Below are positions 26,001-36,674 of a stretch of DNA of 64,000 nucleotides, piece by piece. The notes under the pieces were generated by a model, which worked only from the letters and a program-made list of their open reading frames with translations, ran no database searches and was not told where the DNA came from. This DNA comes from Haliclona indistincta (taxonomy: Eukaryota; Porifera; Demospongiae; Haplosclerida; Chalinidae). The DNA lies in the NCBI GenBank assembly GCA_964017065.1, contig OZ024783.1:14320040-14384039 (forward strand), read 5' to 3'. The position numbers and the translations under genes were made by a program. The number at the start of each line of letters is the position of its first letter. Positions within the stretch are counted from its first letter, which is position 1.

Positions 26001-28140
26001 TCATGGCTACGGTCTTATAGGTACAACAGAGCAGCACAGGTAATAGTATAGTAGCTAAAGTGGAACCGTGCATGCCCGCTCAGGCTCACTGTGCTATCTC
26101 ACTAGCTCGATCGTCACACTGAGCTACACTAGCTCGAGTTGCTGCCATGGGCTATTACACTCGACAAAAACTATGTATATAATATAGAGCATTAATTCTT
26201 ATAACACCTATAGTAGTAGAGAGCTATTTGTGGCGATTCTTGAGTGTCAAGAGCCGTGTAACAACAGGAGTTAAACCTTAGAAAGCGCAGTATCCGTTGC
26301 GCTTTCTGTGACTGCGCTTTCTGGAGAAAGCGCAGCGCTTTCTAAAGAAAGCCCGCGCTTTCTAGGATTTCATAAAAAGCGATGCGCTTTCTCGAGAAAG
26401 CGCAAATTCCTAGAAAGCGCGGAACATATTCATCGTGTTACATTACAAGTAGATCGTATTCTGTGCATAAACGTAATTCCGTGTGATGTCCTTTATTTCT
26501 TGTGATGAGTAATGCAAGAGCAATAACAAGCTCTGCTGAACTATAACAAACCATCTTTTAGAAAGAAATGCACACAGAAGCTGCATGCAGAATATAATTC
26601 AGCTTATGCGGCATACGGTACATGTGTATTTTGATTCATAATCTTTCTCTTTCACTGTTTTTGTTCTCTCCTATGACTTTGTTCTACCTGTGTGGTATTA
26701 AAGAATGCTCCTGCCAAAGTTCAAAAAATGATAGTGGGCAATAAGTGTGATCTTGATGATAGACGAGTTATCAGCACTGAGAGAGGTCAATTGGTGAGTA
26801 CTAGTGAATTCTATATAATTATGTTAGTGCATGCTAACTTTAGCTCCTGCATGCAAAGAAGATAGTGCATCAACTGTACAAGGCGTGCAGACTTGTAAGG
26901 TACCATGCTGCATTTCTAAAATATACAAGTGAACGGCAGATTAGCTATCAATGTGAACCTTAAAGTAAGGAAATAGCTATAAAAAGATTTACATGATGTA
27001 TAGTAGAGGTAGTTGTTTCAGGTTACATACAATTTTGGTACTGTCATGCAGATAATTATAGCTAGTGTCCTTGCACTTATGAGAAAAATATAGCCAGAGC
27101 AGGTGGTGTACAACCTACTCACTGTGTATGTTACTTGTTTTGTCATCCATAGTTGGCTGATGAGCATCAAGCGATGTTCATGGAGACAAGTGCCAAATCT
27201 GGAAATAATGTAGAGTTGGTAAGTGATCATGACCTATGTCATGACTGATGACGCAATAGTTACATGTACAACATGTAACTATTGTGGACAGTATACATAT
27301 ACAGTACAGTGTACAATGTTTAGCTTAAAATTATCATTTTTAGATTTGGTTCAACAAAAATTAGTACACCGACTGATCGAACTCTTCAGTGGTTGCAAGT
27401 CTTCAATTGTTACTCTGTATTATGTTCGCTGAATAAAATAACGTTTCATTAATACAACTTGCTGGATAAAACTGTGCTAATAATCACTCTGGTGGAATAG
27501 CGAAAGAAGCTTTGATCTTTTACAAATGCTTGGCCTCTCTCCAAATAGGCAACTCTGTCACGTACATTAATTTTATAATCGGTGAAGTAGTTGTCTGTGC
27601 ATAGTTAGAGGGCATGTATGCTTCATGCACACGATCGGCTCTATCTGACCAATTCTGAGTTTCTTCTCTGCTACTGTAGCACTAGACACCATTTCAGCTC
27701 AAGATCAGTAGAACTCAAATACCGTCAACCAATAAACGTATTGTAGTACTATTATACTTATTGCTGTCTTGACGTGTTTAGCTGTTCTTTTTTTGTTGTC
27801 CGTAGTTCAATGCTAAAAGATACTATCTATCTACTGCTTGAAAAGTTCATACCGCAAACTTGGTATTTTTGCCCATTCTTATAATTATTTCGCAATTAAA
27901 ACAATTCAAGAATTGTAAAATAAATCCACAAAAACTATATTTATGCTCATTGAAGTCGGGAAATTCAGCTCCCACTATAAAATTTACTATGTGGATTTTG
28001 TGCAGTGAAAAATATATTTGTACTTTTGTCTGTTCAATTAATCTGTAATGCCGACTTGTTTAGTTCTTCTATTTTTCTGATTCTAAAAGGCATTCTTGCG
28101 TCTTGCTCGTCATATATACCGTGCAAGGTTTCATGACAAT
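17087..28140 (+). CDS. Rab-like GTPase module of a fusion gene (Rab copy A, six exons)
   Basis: Exons 17087-17210, 17302-17423, 21715-21792, 26704-26793, 27153-27218 and 28090-28140 encode residues 1-177. Visible motifs are the P-loop GDSCVGKTS (15-23), switch-I Thr in ATIGFDF, NKCD (121-124) and ETSAK (149-153), in the order of Rab8/10-type GTPases. The DxxGQ motif is altered to DTASHE (63-68), losing the invariant Gly and the catalytic Gln, and the preceding Trp is Arg. GTP hydrolysis is therefore doubtful; nucleotide binding may remain. Exon borders match copy B exactly. Exon 6 has no stop and no prenylation cysteine. It ends at GTAAGT in phase 0 and reads on into the ankyrin exons at 28603. 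The alternative is a short Rab made by reading into the intron. Confidence 0.85.
17484..18071. mobile_element. TIR element in intron 2, 10-bp target duplication
   Basis: The ends are TAGTCTGGTCCCCAG and the inverse of TAGCCACGTCCCCAG, flanked by GTACCACATT at 17474-17483 and 18072-18081. The TIR is close to that of the RecQ-carrying element at 8300-8932. Frames inside (17719-18031) are not recognised. Confidence 0.8.
18089..19325 (+). mobile_element. Hairpin-ended foldback element, family 2 copy 1
   Basis: The element begins with a palindrome (18089-18402) of two arms of about 140 bp, nearly perfect, round a 35-base loop. It starts CAAGTAATAAAAAC and ends with the inverse. The body carries no gene. 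The 3' end is the shared tail GTAGCCGCCATCTTG ... CAACCCTAAATA, then a 9-bp hairpin TATGCCACG/CGTGGCATA and ATA. The tail's CCAACCCTAAAT is the inverse of GATTTAGGGTTGG near the 5' end. Copy 2 spans 35555-42924. No clear target duplication. Confidence 0.8.
19396..21122 (+). mobile_element. Family 1 hairpin-ended foldback element, copy 1 (with nested insert)
   Basis: A palindrome (about 19396-19771, with a unique 90-base centre) opens the element. Its arms contain CTAACAGACCATAGATCCCT. The body matches copies at 44197 and 56179, and the tail ends in a near-perfect 10-bp hairpin (AGGGAGTCAC/GTGCCTCCCT) and AATA. A family-3 element (20045-20606) interrupts it. Confidence 0.8.
20045..20606 (+). 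mobile_element. Family 3 hairpin-ended element nested in family 1
   Basis: It starts AGCACCATGGTGCAGATGCC and ends at the CCACCGAGGCA hairpin arm. The uninterrupted copy at 44197 reads straight through this point, which defines the insertion. Confidence 0.75.
22494..22660 (+). repeat. Dispersed repeat (also at 24537-24720)
   Basis: Starts AAGGCTCAGGAGGGAGCCCA and shares about 160 bp, including CGCGCTGCTTACT, with 24537-24720. The two copies bracket the LINE and hAT relics, so those may be insertions into one older element. Confidence 0.6.
22653..22762. mobile_element. Hairpin MITE, about 105 bp
   Basis: A stem of about 48 imperfect base pairs (CAAGAGTTCATTAAG ... CTTGATGAACTCTTG), with CAATATACCCCATT and AATGGGGTATATTG at the inner arms and an 8-base loop. 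Confidence 0.8.
22955..23260 (+). repeat. Dispersed repeat (also at 54815-55065)
   Basis: Shares TATGTTGCGAAATRGATACC, GCAGTACAGAGAGATGAAGA and CTCTGGCTGCAATACGCAC with the second copy in the Rab C intron. No coding or TIR structure. Confidence 0.7.
23525..23812 (-). pseudogene. LINE 3'-end fragment
   Basis: Minus-strand frames give the RLWNSLPL line, usual at the C-terminus of non-LTR retrotransposon ORF2, then [13 protein letters not shown]. The fragment ends in an ATGAAATTAA-type tail. The same CPCN-K/R-CV tail occurs at 48302-48600. Confidence 0.6.
23813..24535 (-). pseudogene. hAT transposase C-terminal relic
   Basis: The minus-strand frame (24510-23944) contains the hAT C-terminal dimerisation region. 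It reads SILDPRFKL, then [20 protein letters not shown], then [20 protein letters not shown] and [16 protein letters not shown]. The spacing and the SxxxER/Q-FS motif are those of ZBED/hAT transposases. The N-terminal half with the zinc finger and most of the RNase-H fold is missing upstream of 24535, where unrelated repeat begins. The element's 3' end lies near 23813, with TAGTGCTGGGCGATAT, a sequence typical of hAT termini. It is dead by truncation. Confidence 0.88.
24852..24935 (+). other. tRNA-like sequence followed by T run
   Basis: TGGTCAAATGG (A-box like) and GGTTCGAATCC (perfect B box) are spaced as in a tRNA, with a T8 run at 24928. Stems do not pair well, so it is a tRNA-derived relic such as a SINE head. 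Confidence 0.45.
25505..26425. mobile_element. Foldback element with GCGCTTTCT-rich arms
   Basis: Arms of about 200 bp (25510-25715 and 26195-26425) are inverse copies, for example ACTCAAGAATCGCCACAAA against its inverse at 26229. The outer ends are packed with GCGCTTTCTCGAGAAAGCGC palindromes. The middle contains CGAGCGAGC-type repeats. No coding sequence or clear target duplication. Confidence 0.75.
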
Positions 28141-28602
28141 GTAAGTCTCATTTCACATTCAACTGTTAACTGTTTAATTACTTTGCTGATCTTACTATAT
28201 TCGGTTAATAGGCGAACATTTCAACTCAATTTTTTTTGTTTTAGGTTGAAGCGTTTCAGTTTATATTTTTAATCATCGATACTTCTCAATACCGTTTAGT
28301 AAAGGAATAATGCTTGCAAAATTAAAATTCCAAAGTATCCCTACATCAACGAAGAGAAGGATGCAGTCCGATGAAATCATTGACGGTTTTTAAATTTAAG
28401 CTATGGGAAGAGGATTCCACATTTGTTGCAGGTCATCGTAGTAATTTAGCCGCTGATGTAGGAATACGTGGGACTTTTACTTTTATGCAGGCATCATCCC
28501 TAATTTTTTTTATTTTTTACTTTACTTGTAACTATACACATACCACTTTATCATGATCATATGTGACAGTGTCGTGTAGCTTTATTGTACCATACATTAC
28601 AG

Positions 28603-29060
28603 AAAGGAAGAAATAATCTGATGCTAGCTGTTGCCGATAGCCACACAGAGACTGTAAAGTACCTAGTTGAGACTACACCAATCAAGATCAATGCCACTGA
28701 TTATGTAAGAATATTTTGACTGATCAAGCTGTTAAATGTGTAATACAAATAGGCTCATTGCAATTACGTTTGTGACAAATATTTTACTCGTTTTGTGTAA
28801 TGAAAGCGAATCCTATTAATATTATTTTTGTAGAAGTTTTGGACTGCCTGTCATTATGCTGTTGACAAAGATAATTTGGAAATTGTTAAGTTACTAGTAA
28901 CCCATGGAGCTAACATACACCATGGAAGTGAGGTAAGGTTGTACCTGCATGCTTGTGCTGCATGACATTGTTGATGTTTCATAGGGAAGAACTCCATTTG
29001 ATTTAGCAAAGTTGCAAGAACGTACAACTATTATAGAATACATGAACCAAGAGACAGCTG
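28603..29060 (+). CDS. Ankyrin-repeat module of the fusion gene (three exons)
   Basis: Exons 28603-28704, 28834-28932 and 28985-29060 encode residues 178-269. The first repeat reads NLMLAVADSHTETVKYLVE. The second contains CHYAVDKDNLEIVKLLV and THGANIH, a standard ankyrin helix-turn-helix and loop. A third partial repeat begins GRTPFDLAK. Incoming and outgoing splice phases are 0, 0, 0 and then 1, which joins without a frame change both to the Rab exon ending at 28140 and to the Roc exon starting at 29627. Ankyrin repeats commonly mediate protein binding; here they link two GTPase domains. No separate start codon with a good upstream exon was seen between 28141 and 28602. Confidence 0.82.
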
Positions 29061-29626
29061 GTGAGTTGTAATTTACATGTATAATCATTTATTTATGTTA
29101 AGGCCCGATTAGCAACCTGACCCGTTTTGAAGCCGGCCGCTGGTTTCGAAGCCAGTTAACCCAATTTACAACCACATTACTCAGTTGGCCCGTTTTAAAA
29201 CCATTATGTTTCAACACTTCAGGTTGCACACCTGCATGCTAGATCGACAGGACTTACATAGCTAATAGCAGGAGCACCATCACGGGTATAGCTGCAGCGA
29301 AGCAAGACTGAAGCTGAAAAGTGCCAGCTGCTATGTTTTAGTGCATCATGTGCTACTGTAATCAACATCAGCGTTGTTGTAGTGGTTTAGCAGCGCAGCA
29401 AGACTGGATGTTGTGTGCATGCTACAATCAAACTGCTCTAAAATCTCTAGAAACATCTACAGCTTCTCATTCTTCAGACATCTTTGGGTTTTCTGCAATA
29501 GTGATACTACATGTATGACAATTTGCACATGGAAGTATGACAACTCATATAAATCTGCTTTAGCTAATCTGCACACAAAAATTGAATATCTACTCTATAA
29601 TTATTATATTTTGCACCTTACTTTAG

Positions 29627-31681
29627 ATGCTACTAAACTGTACACTCAAGCAGTGGAAAGAGCAATGAGAGATGGTGTTACATGTGTCTTTATCATTAAA
29701 GTTCTCATCATTGGGGCACCTGGATCTGGCAAAACCAGCTTACGATATCTTCTGCTTGACTTACCACCGCCTCCCAAAAGGAACAGCACTCCTTTAGCCT
29801 CCCGGGCGGTCCGTGCCATATCAATACACCGAGTCAAAGCTGATGAAAGTGGAAATATTTGTACGTGGAAAGAGCTCGATGATAAATCATACCTTAGCTT
29901 CATCGCGGAGGAAGTGAAGGTTCTCGAACAGAATCCATCTCCTATGCTTATCACTGCCCAACCTTCTATTCCAATCACTAGTACAGTTCCTGAGAGCAGC
30001 ACATCTCAACCATTCAGTTCACAAGAAGTTTGTGAAAGAGATGGTTCAAATGAGAGTGATAGTGAAGGTGGTGCTACACCCCTTCCATCAATGGGCAGCA
30101 TGGTGCATACTCTTGTTGAGAATATGGTTTATAGTCCTCCAACAATTCCTAAGAGTGTTGAGCAGAAAAAGACCTTTGTCCACTTGATAGATTCTGGCGG
30201 ACAACCTTCATTTGTCAGCCTTGTACCTGCGTTCGTCAGAGGTAGCACAGTCAACATAGTAGTCTCAAAATACAATCGTGACATCAATGATAAGCTAGAG
30301 TATGAGTATGTAAAGGATGACAAGCATCTTCGTCAGCCAACGGAACTGGACCAAACACAACTCGAAAGCATTGAAGAGCTGATTCGCATTCTTTCGTCTA
30401 CTAAGCATTCTGAAAAAGGCTTAACATCAGAGTCTAAGTTTCTTCTGGTTGGTACTCATGCTGACAAGCATTGGTCTTTCTTTCAGCAATCACATGGTGG
30501 TAAGAATCGATGGTTGAAGAAGAGTCTTGGTGAGCTAAAGTCGATGTGCATTGAGATTAATGATGATGGAGATATTCTTCTGCCAATCAACACCTTAGTC
30601 ACAAAAGGACGTGATGAGTTGGCTTCTTCTTTAAGGCAGAAGATCATGGAAGCCTGCAGCAATGCCACTGTAAACATACCTACTAGATGGTATGTGTTCG
30701 AACTAGAATTGAGTGGTTTGGCAAAGAAGGAGGAACGAAGTGTTCTTGGTATAGCCGAGTGTATAGCATTAGGTGAGAATTTACAAATGAAAAGAGAAGA
30801 AGTATTGGCAGCATTGATGTTTATAGATGAAGCTGCTATTTGCATGTATTTCAAAATTGTTTCTCACCTGGTTTTTACTGATCCGCAATGTATTCTCAGT
30901 GAGGTCACTGAATTATTGAATCTTGGTATTGTTGACTTCAATCAGATCTCTTCTCTTTATCCTTTTCTCTCCAAGTTCATGGCATCTGTGCGAAGGCTAC
31001 GTGAACAAGGGCTGTTCAGTAAAGAGCTCGTTGATGTCCTATGCAGTAAGTATCGAGTGAATGTAGCTGGAAAGTGTGTCTACACAGTAGATGACTTCCT
31101 CGCAATCCTGAAGCACCTTCTAATTGTGGCCCCAGTTAGCATTGATGATGAAGCTGCTTTCTTCATTCCTTCTATACTTCCAAGTAGCAAGAAAACTGTT
31201 CCTGTTCTCGATGGTGAGCTGCCTCCTCTTGTTCTTCATTGTCACACAAAAGTGATGCCACTTGGGTTGTTCACTGCTCTTGTAGTTTCCTTGCTTTGTG
31301 ACCCCCTCTTTGCTCTACATGAAATTATTGGTCGCGATGTCATTAGTTTTCGATGCACGTCAGGAGGAGTAGTGATGCTGGTAGAGCATCATGCATGCCT
31401 GGTCATCCATTTCAATGGTGACCCATCTGTGGCTCCTCGTGTTAGAGCTGCCATACACCGCGCTATTGCCAAGGTCTGCAAGCAGCGACACCTTGACACC
31501 AGCAAGATAGTGTTTACTGATGGGTTCTGGTGTCCTTACAAGAAATGTGAAAGCACACCTCACCCGTGTGAGGTTAACGTGTCCACTGGTTGGCTCACCT
31601 GCTCAGTGAGACCAGCTCATGGTTCCGGTCGCTGTACCAATGAGAGGATGCTGGCATGGTTGGCAGCACATGATGGGAATG
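29627..31681 (+). CDS. Roc-COR GTPase module of the fusion gene (large exon)
   Basis: This 2,055-base exon encodes residues 270-954. A helical entry (KLYTQAVERAMRDG) leads to the P-loop GAPGSGKTS (299-307), DSGGQ (458-462, the DxxG motif in Roc style) and THADK (547-551, in place of NKxD), all in the spacing of a Roc GTPase with a long switch region. The downstream part, with VFTDPQCILSEVTELL and the AAFFIPSILP and LPPLVLHC lines, is COR-like. Roc-COR proteins are dimeric signalling GTPases. The chosen acceptor (TTTAG before 29627) restores frame with exon 9 (G|AT). The longer open frame back to 29413 is intron. Neither LRRs nor a kinase are visible. Confidence 0.85.
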
Positions 31682-31733
31682 GTGAGTCTATATAATTGAT
31701 GTTCTTCATTCATGATTATCATTATCATTGCAG

Positions 31734-32319
31734 CCTCATTCTCGGTTGACTCTTCCTCTACTGCAAAGTCTGTCAACTGTCAGTCTCTCTCTACCGGTGA
31801 GTTAATTTAGTATACACTGCTGCTGCACTGCTGTAGTGATATGTTACATGCATGCTATTGTGAGAAAGTACATGTATACTAATCTGTCTTACAGCTATTA
31901 ATTTTGTTTGGGCACCCATTTTATATGTAGATCAGAAAAACAACTGTTTTTGTATAATAGTCATTCACACTATTATAATCTTGCCCACCTTTTTTGATAC
32001 TGTTGCAGGTGCCAGTCAAGAGATTTCACTGTTCCAGTTCACAGAAAGTGTGGCTGCTGTAATTCCTGATAAATGGAGAAGAGTTGGTCTGGCACTTGGA
32101 CTCACTCAGGCTCAGCTGAATGCTATCGATGATCAGCATCGTGGAAAGTCACTCGAGTCGTTTGCTGAAGTGTTCAGTATGTGGCAGCACCTAGCAACTG
32201 CTGATAATAATCCAGTGAAGTGGAGCACTCTCGTACGTGTTCTCAAGTCTCGTACAGTAGGAGAAGAGACTCTCGCTGAGTCTATCAAGAGTAAATTTAT
32301 AGACAATTTGCAAACTTAA
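31734..32319 (+). CDS. C-terminal linker and Death domain of the fusion gene
   Basis: Exon 31734-31796 encodes a 21-residue Ser-rich linker. Exon 32009-32319 encodes residues 976-1078 and the stop. The latter reads FTESVAAVIPDKWRRVGLAL, then LTQAQLNAIDDQHRGKSLES, WQHLA and WSTLVRVLKS. This is the six-helix Death-fold pattern with its conserved Trp and a C-terminal LxxAL-like helix. Phases (1 and 1) fit the large exon. Death domains assemble signalling complexes, so the protein plausibly couples GTPase state to apoptosis- or immunity-like signalling (inference). The total coding length over twelve exons is 3,237 bases, a multiple of three. Confidence 0.85.
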
Positions 32320-32689
32320 CGTGAAACCTTGTTTTATCGCTGACACATCGACGGCATTGATGATTTTCCCTTATAATATCATTTTTGTGTGTAATAGCAT
32401 ATCTATGCAATGTAATTTTTTGTATAATAGCTATTTTTGGATTTTAAACCCAAGAATGGGTTTCTTGTAGCAATAATCTAGGAAGCTATAGCCTTTCTTA
32501 CTCACATGCATGTGACTACTAGAAGCTGATCTTGCTCCTCATTATAGCACTTCTCTGCTTAATCTACAATAATCCACAGCTACTCTAAAGTGATGTTACT
32601 TGACTTAATTTTATAGTTGCAGCTTTTCTTTGTTAAGCAGCTGTTTTGAGATAACGTACTTCAATTGCATTCCATGAGGAATAGACAGA
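32320..32689. other. 3' flank of the fusion gene
   Basis: AT-rich, with candidate polyadenylation context but no certain signal. No gene seen. Confidence 0.4.
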
Positions 32690-32800
32690 AGTGATAGTAG
32701 TTGAGTATCATGCATGCCTGGTCTTCCATTTTAACGATGAACAATCAGTAGTTCCTCTCACTAGAGCTACCATGTGTTATGGCAAGGTTGTGCTCTGTCG
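32690..32800 (+). pseudogene. Relic of the COR-like exon
   Basis: VVEYHACLVFHF at 32697-32732 corresponds to VEHHACLVIHFNG in the intact exon (31381-31418). It is followed by a decayed version of SVAPRVRAA. The DNA match includes CATCATGCATGCCTGGTC. No flanking domain remains. It lies 0.5 kb upstream of Rab copy B, where the end of a duplicated fusion gene would be expected. Confidence 0.75.
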
Positions 32801-33152
32801 GCCTGTATACTGACATTACTGTAAGGAGTGAGGGTATATACTTCATCTATTATAAGCGGGGCTGACATGTCAGGTCACGTGGTCCTTGTCGACAAGGCTG
32901 CATGCAGGTACTATAGTACCTGCATACTAGAAGGGTTACTGGCACCTTTAATACTAGGATTAATTTTAATACTATAATTATTACACATCACGTTCCATCT
33001 ATTTGCTATTCAATTTTTAGTAAGGTAGTATAGTACCTCATGAACACACTTGTAGATTCAGACGAGCCCCACCCACTAACATACTACGCGCGTGGGAGGA
33101 GGTTCAATGAATTTGGCTCGCAAGCTAGACAGGGGGCGAACGATTCTAGGAA

Positions 33153-33172
33153 GAGAGAGAGAGAGAGAGAGG
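33153..33172. repeat. (GA)n microsatellite
   Basis: About ten GA units, 0.1 kb before the start of Rab copy B. Confidence 0.9.
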
Positions 33173-33284
33173 CAGGATAGACTCGACCACTCATCTATTC
33201 CGTTCTCAAAAGCTGTGTTCTTAAACTGGAACAGTTCAGTACTCCGGGGCAGAGCCTAAGGCGGCGACTGATTTGTAGCTCAGC

Positions 33285-35479
<2,195 letters not shown>

Positions 35480-35511
35480 CACTGTTAACTGATTTTCACA
35501 TTATGATTAGC

Positions 35512-35554
35512 CGCCATCTTAGTTCGAGGTCATCCTACAGCAATGATAATATTA
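35512..35554 (+). repeat. Decayed hairpin terminus (variant 3c)
   Basis: AGCCGCCATCTTAGTTCGAG, then a shortened CATCCTACA and only one stem arm (GCAATGATAATA). It abuts the 5' palindrome of the next element. Confidence 0.6.
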
Positions 35555-35977
35555 CAAGTAATAAAAACATTTTAACCAAAATGCAAGAGATTTAGGGTTG
35601 GTACATTTATCGAAAAAGTATGGAAACAAGATTTTGAAATGAAAAGGATTGTAACAATAGCAGTGTAATGCTACCTCCCTATTAAATTAACAACAACTAT
35701 CGAAAGCAGTTAATTTAGGGAGGTAGCATTACACTGCTATTGTTACAATCCTTTTCATTTCAAAATCTTGTTTCCATACTTTTTCGATAAATGTACCAAC
35801 CCTAAATCTCTTGCATTTTGGTTAAAATGTTTTTATTACTTGTTTCTTTTCTTTTTTTATTAATGACTTAGTTGGCACTTATGCTAATACAGTGTAAAGA
35901 GCCTCTTGAACTATTTCAGCTGGCTGCATGCCGCTCAGTCGTGGCGATCGACTCTGCACTGCATGCATTCAACACCA

Positions 35978-36296
35978 TGGGCGTAGGAACAGGGGGGGCC
36001 ACAGGGGCCAGGGCCCCCCTTATTTTTGAGCTTACCTATAGAGTTGTTCAGAAAGTACCCAGCAAGTCTGTTGCATTGCCAATGAGTCTCAGTTTAATAC
36101 CTAGACCACTACACTATACACTGCCATGCAATCAGTGCAGCTAATAAAATTTCACGTAGCACGTTTGCATGTCGAAGATAGCCATAAAATCGCTGAAATA
36201 ACGACCCTTATGAATATTAATTAGCAAAATTTTTCGGCTCGCTCCGCTCGCCTAAATCTTGGGCCCCCCTGCTCAAAAAATCTTCCTACGCCACTG
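35978..36296. mobile_element. hAT-like MITE, GGCGTAGGAA TIR
   Basis: The left end GGGCGTAGGAACAGGGGGG and the right end (inverse TGGCGTAGGAAG, with GGGGGGCC just inside) form short TIRs of the CAGTGGCGTAG hAT type. The segment is absent from copy 1 of the host element. Confidence 0.65.
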
Positions 36297-36674
36297 ATTT
36301 GCTCGTTGTCTGCTGTGAACACTGCTAGTGGCAGCACGGCACTCGGTTACAAGCAATTTGTACTAAGGTGCGCTTGTATTAGAATAATTACATACACGGG
36401 CGTGCGCGAGTAGGCGTAACCTAGTAACGGAGTTCAAACAGAATGATGGAATGGAGTCTGTTATGGACCAAAAATCGCTGTTTTCCTGGAAATACTCGCT
36501 TCTGCTAGTGTTTTAGGCTTAAATAGATATCAGGTGCACTGCTCACAACGACTAGTGTAGTTTATGTGTAGGTTTTGTCTTGAATAGCTCACTCGCCACG
36601 GCCCTAGCTAGGCTGGCTGGAGAAGAAGAAGAAGAAGAAGAAAGAAGATGAACAAACGGGTGATCTTCTTCTTC

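Noticed and set aside
29413..29626. Upstream extension of the Roc-COR exon from 29413
   Set aside because: A good acceptor at 29626 restores frame with the ankyrin exons, and the upstream residues show no family similarity.
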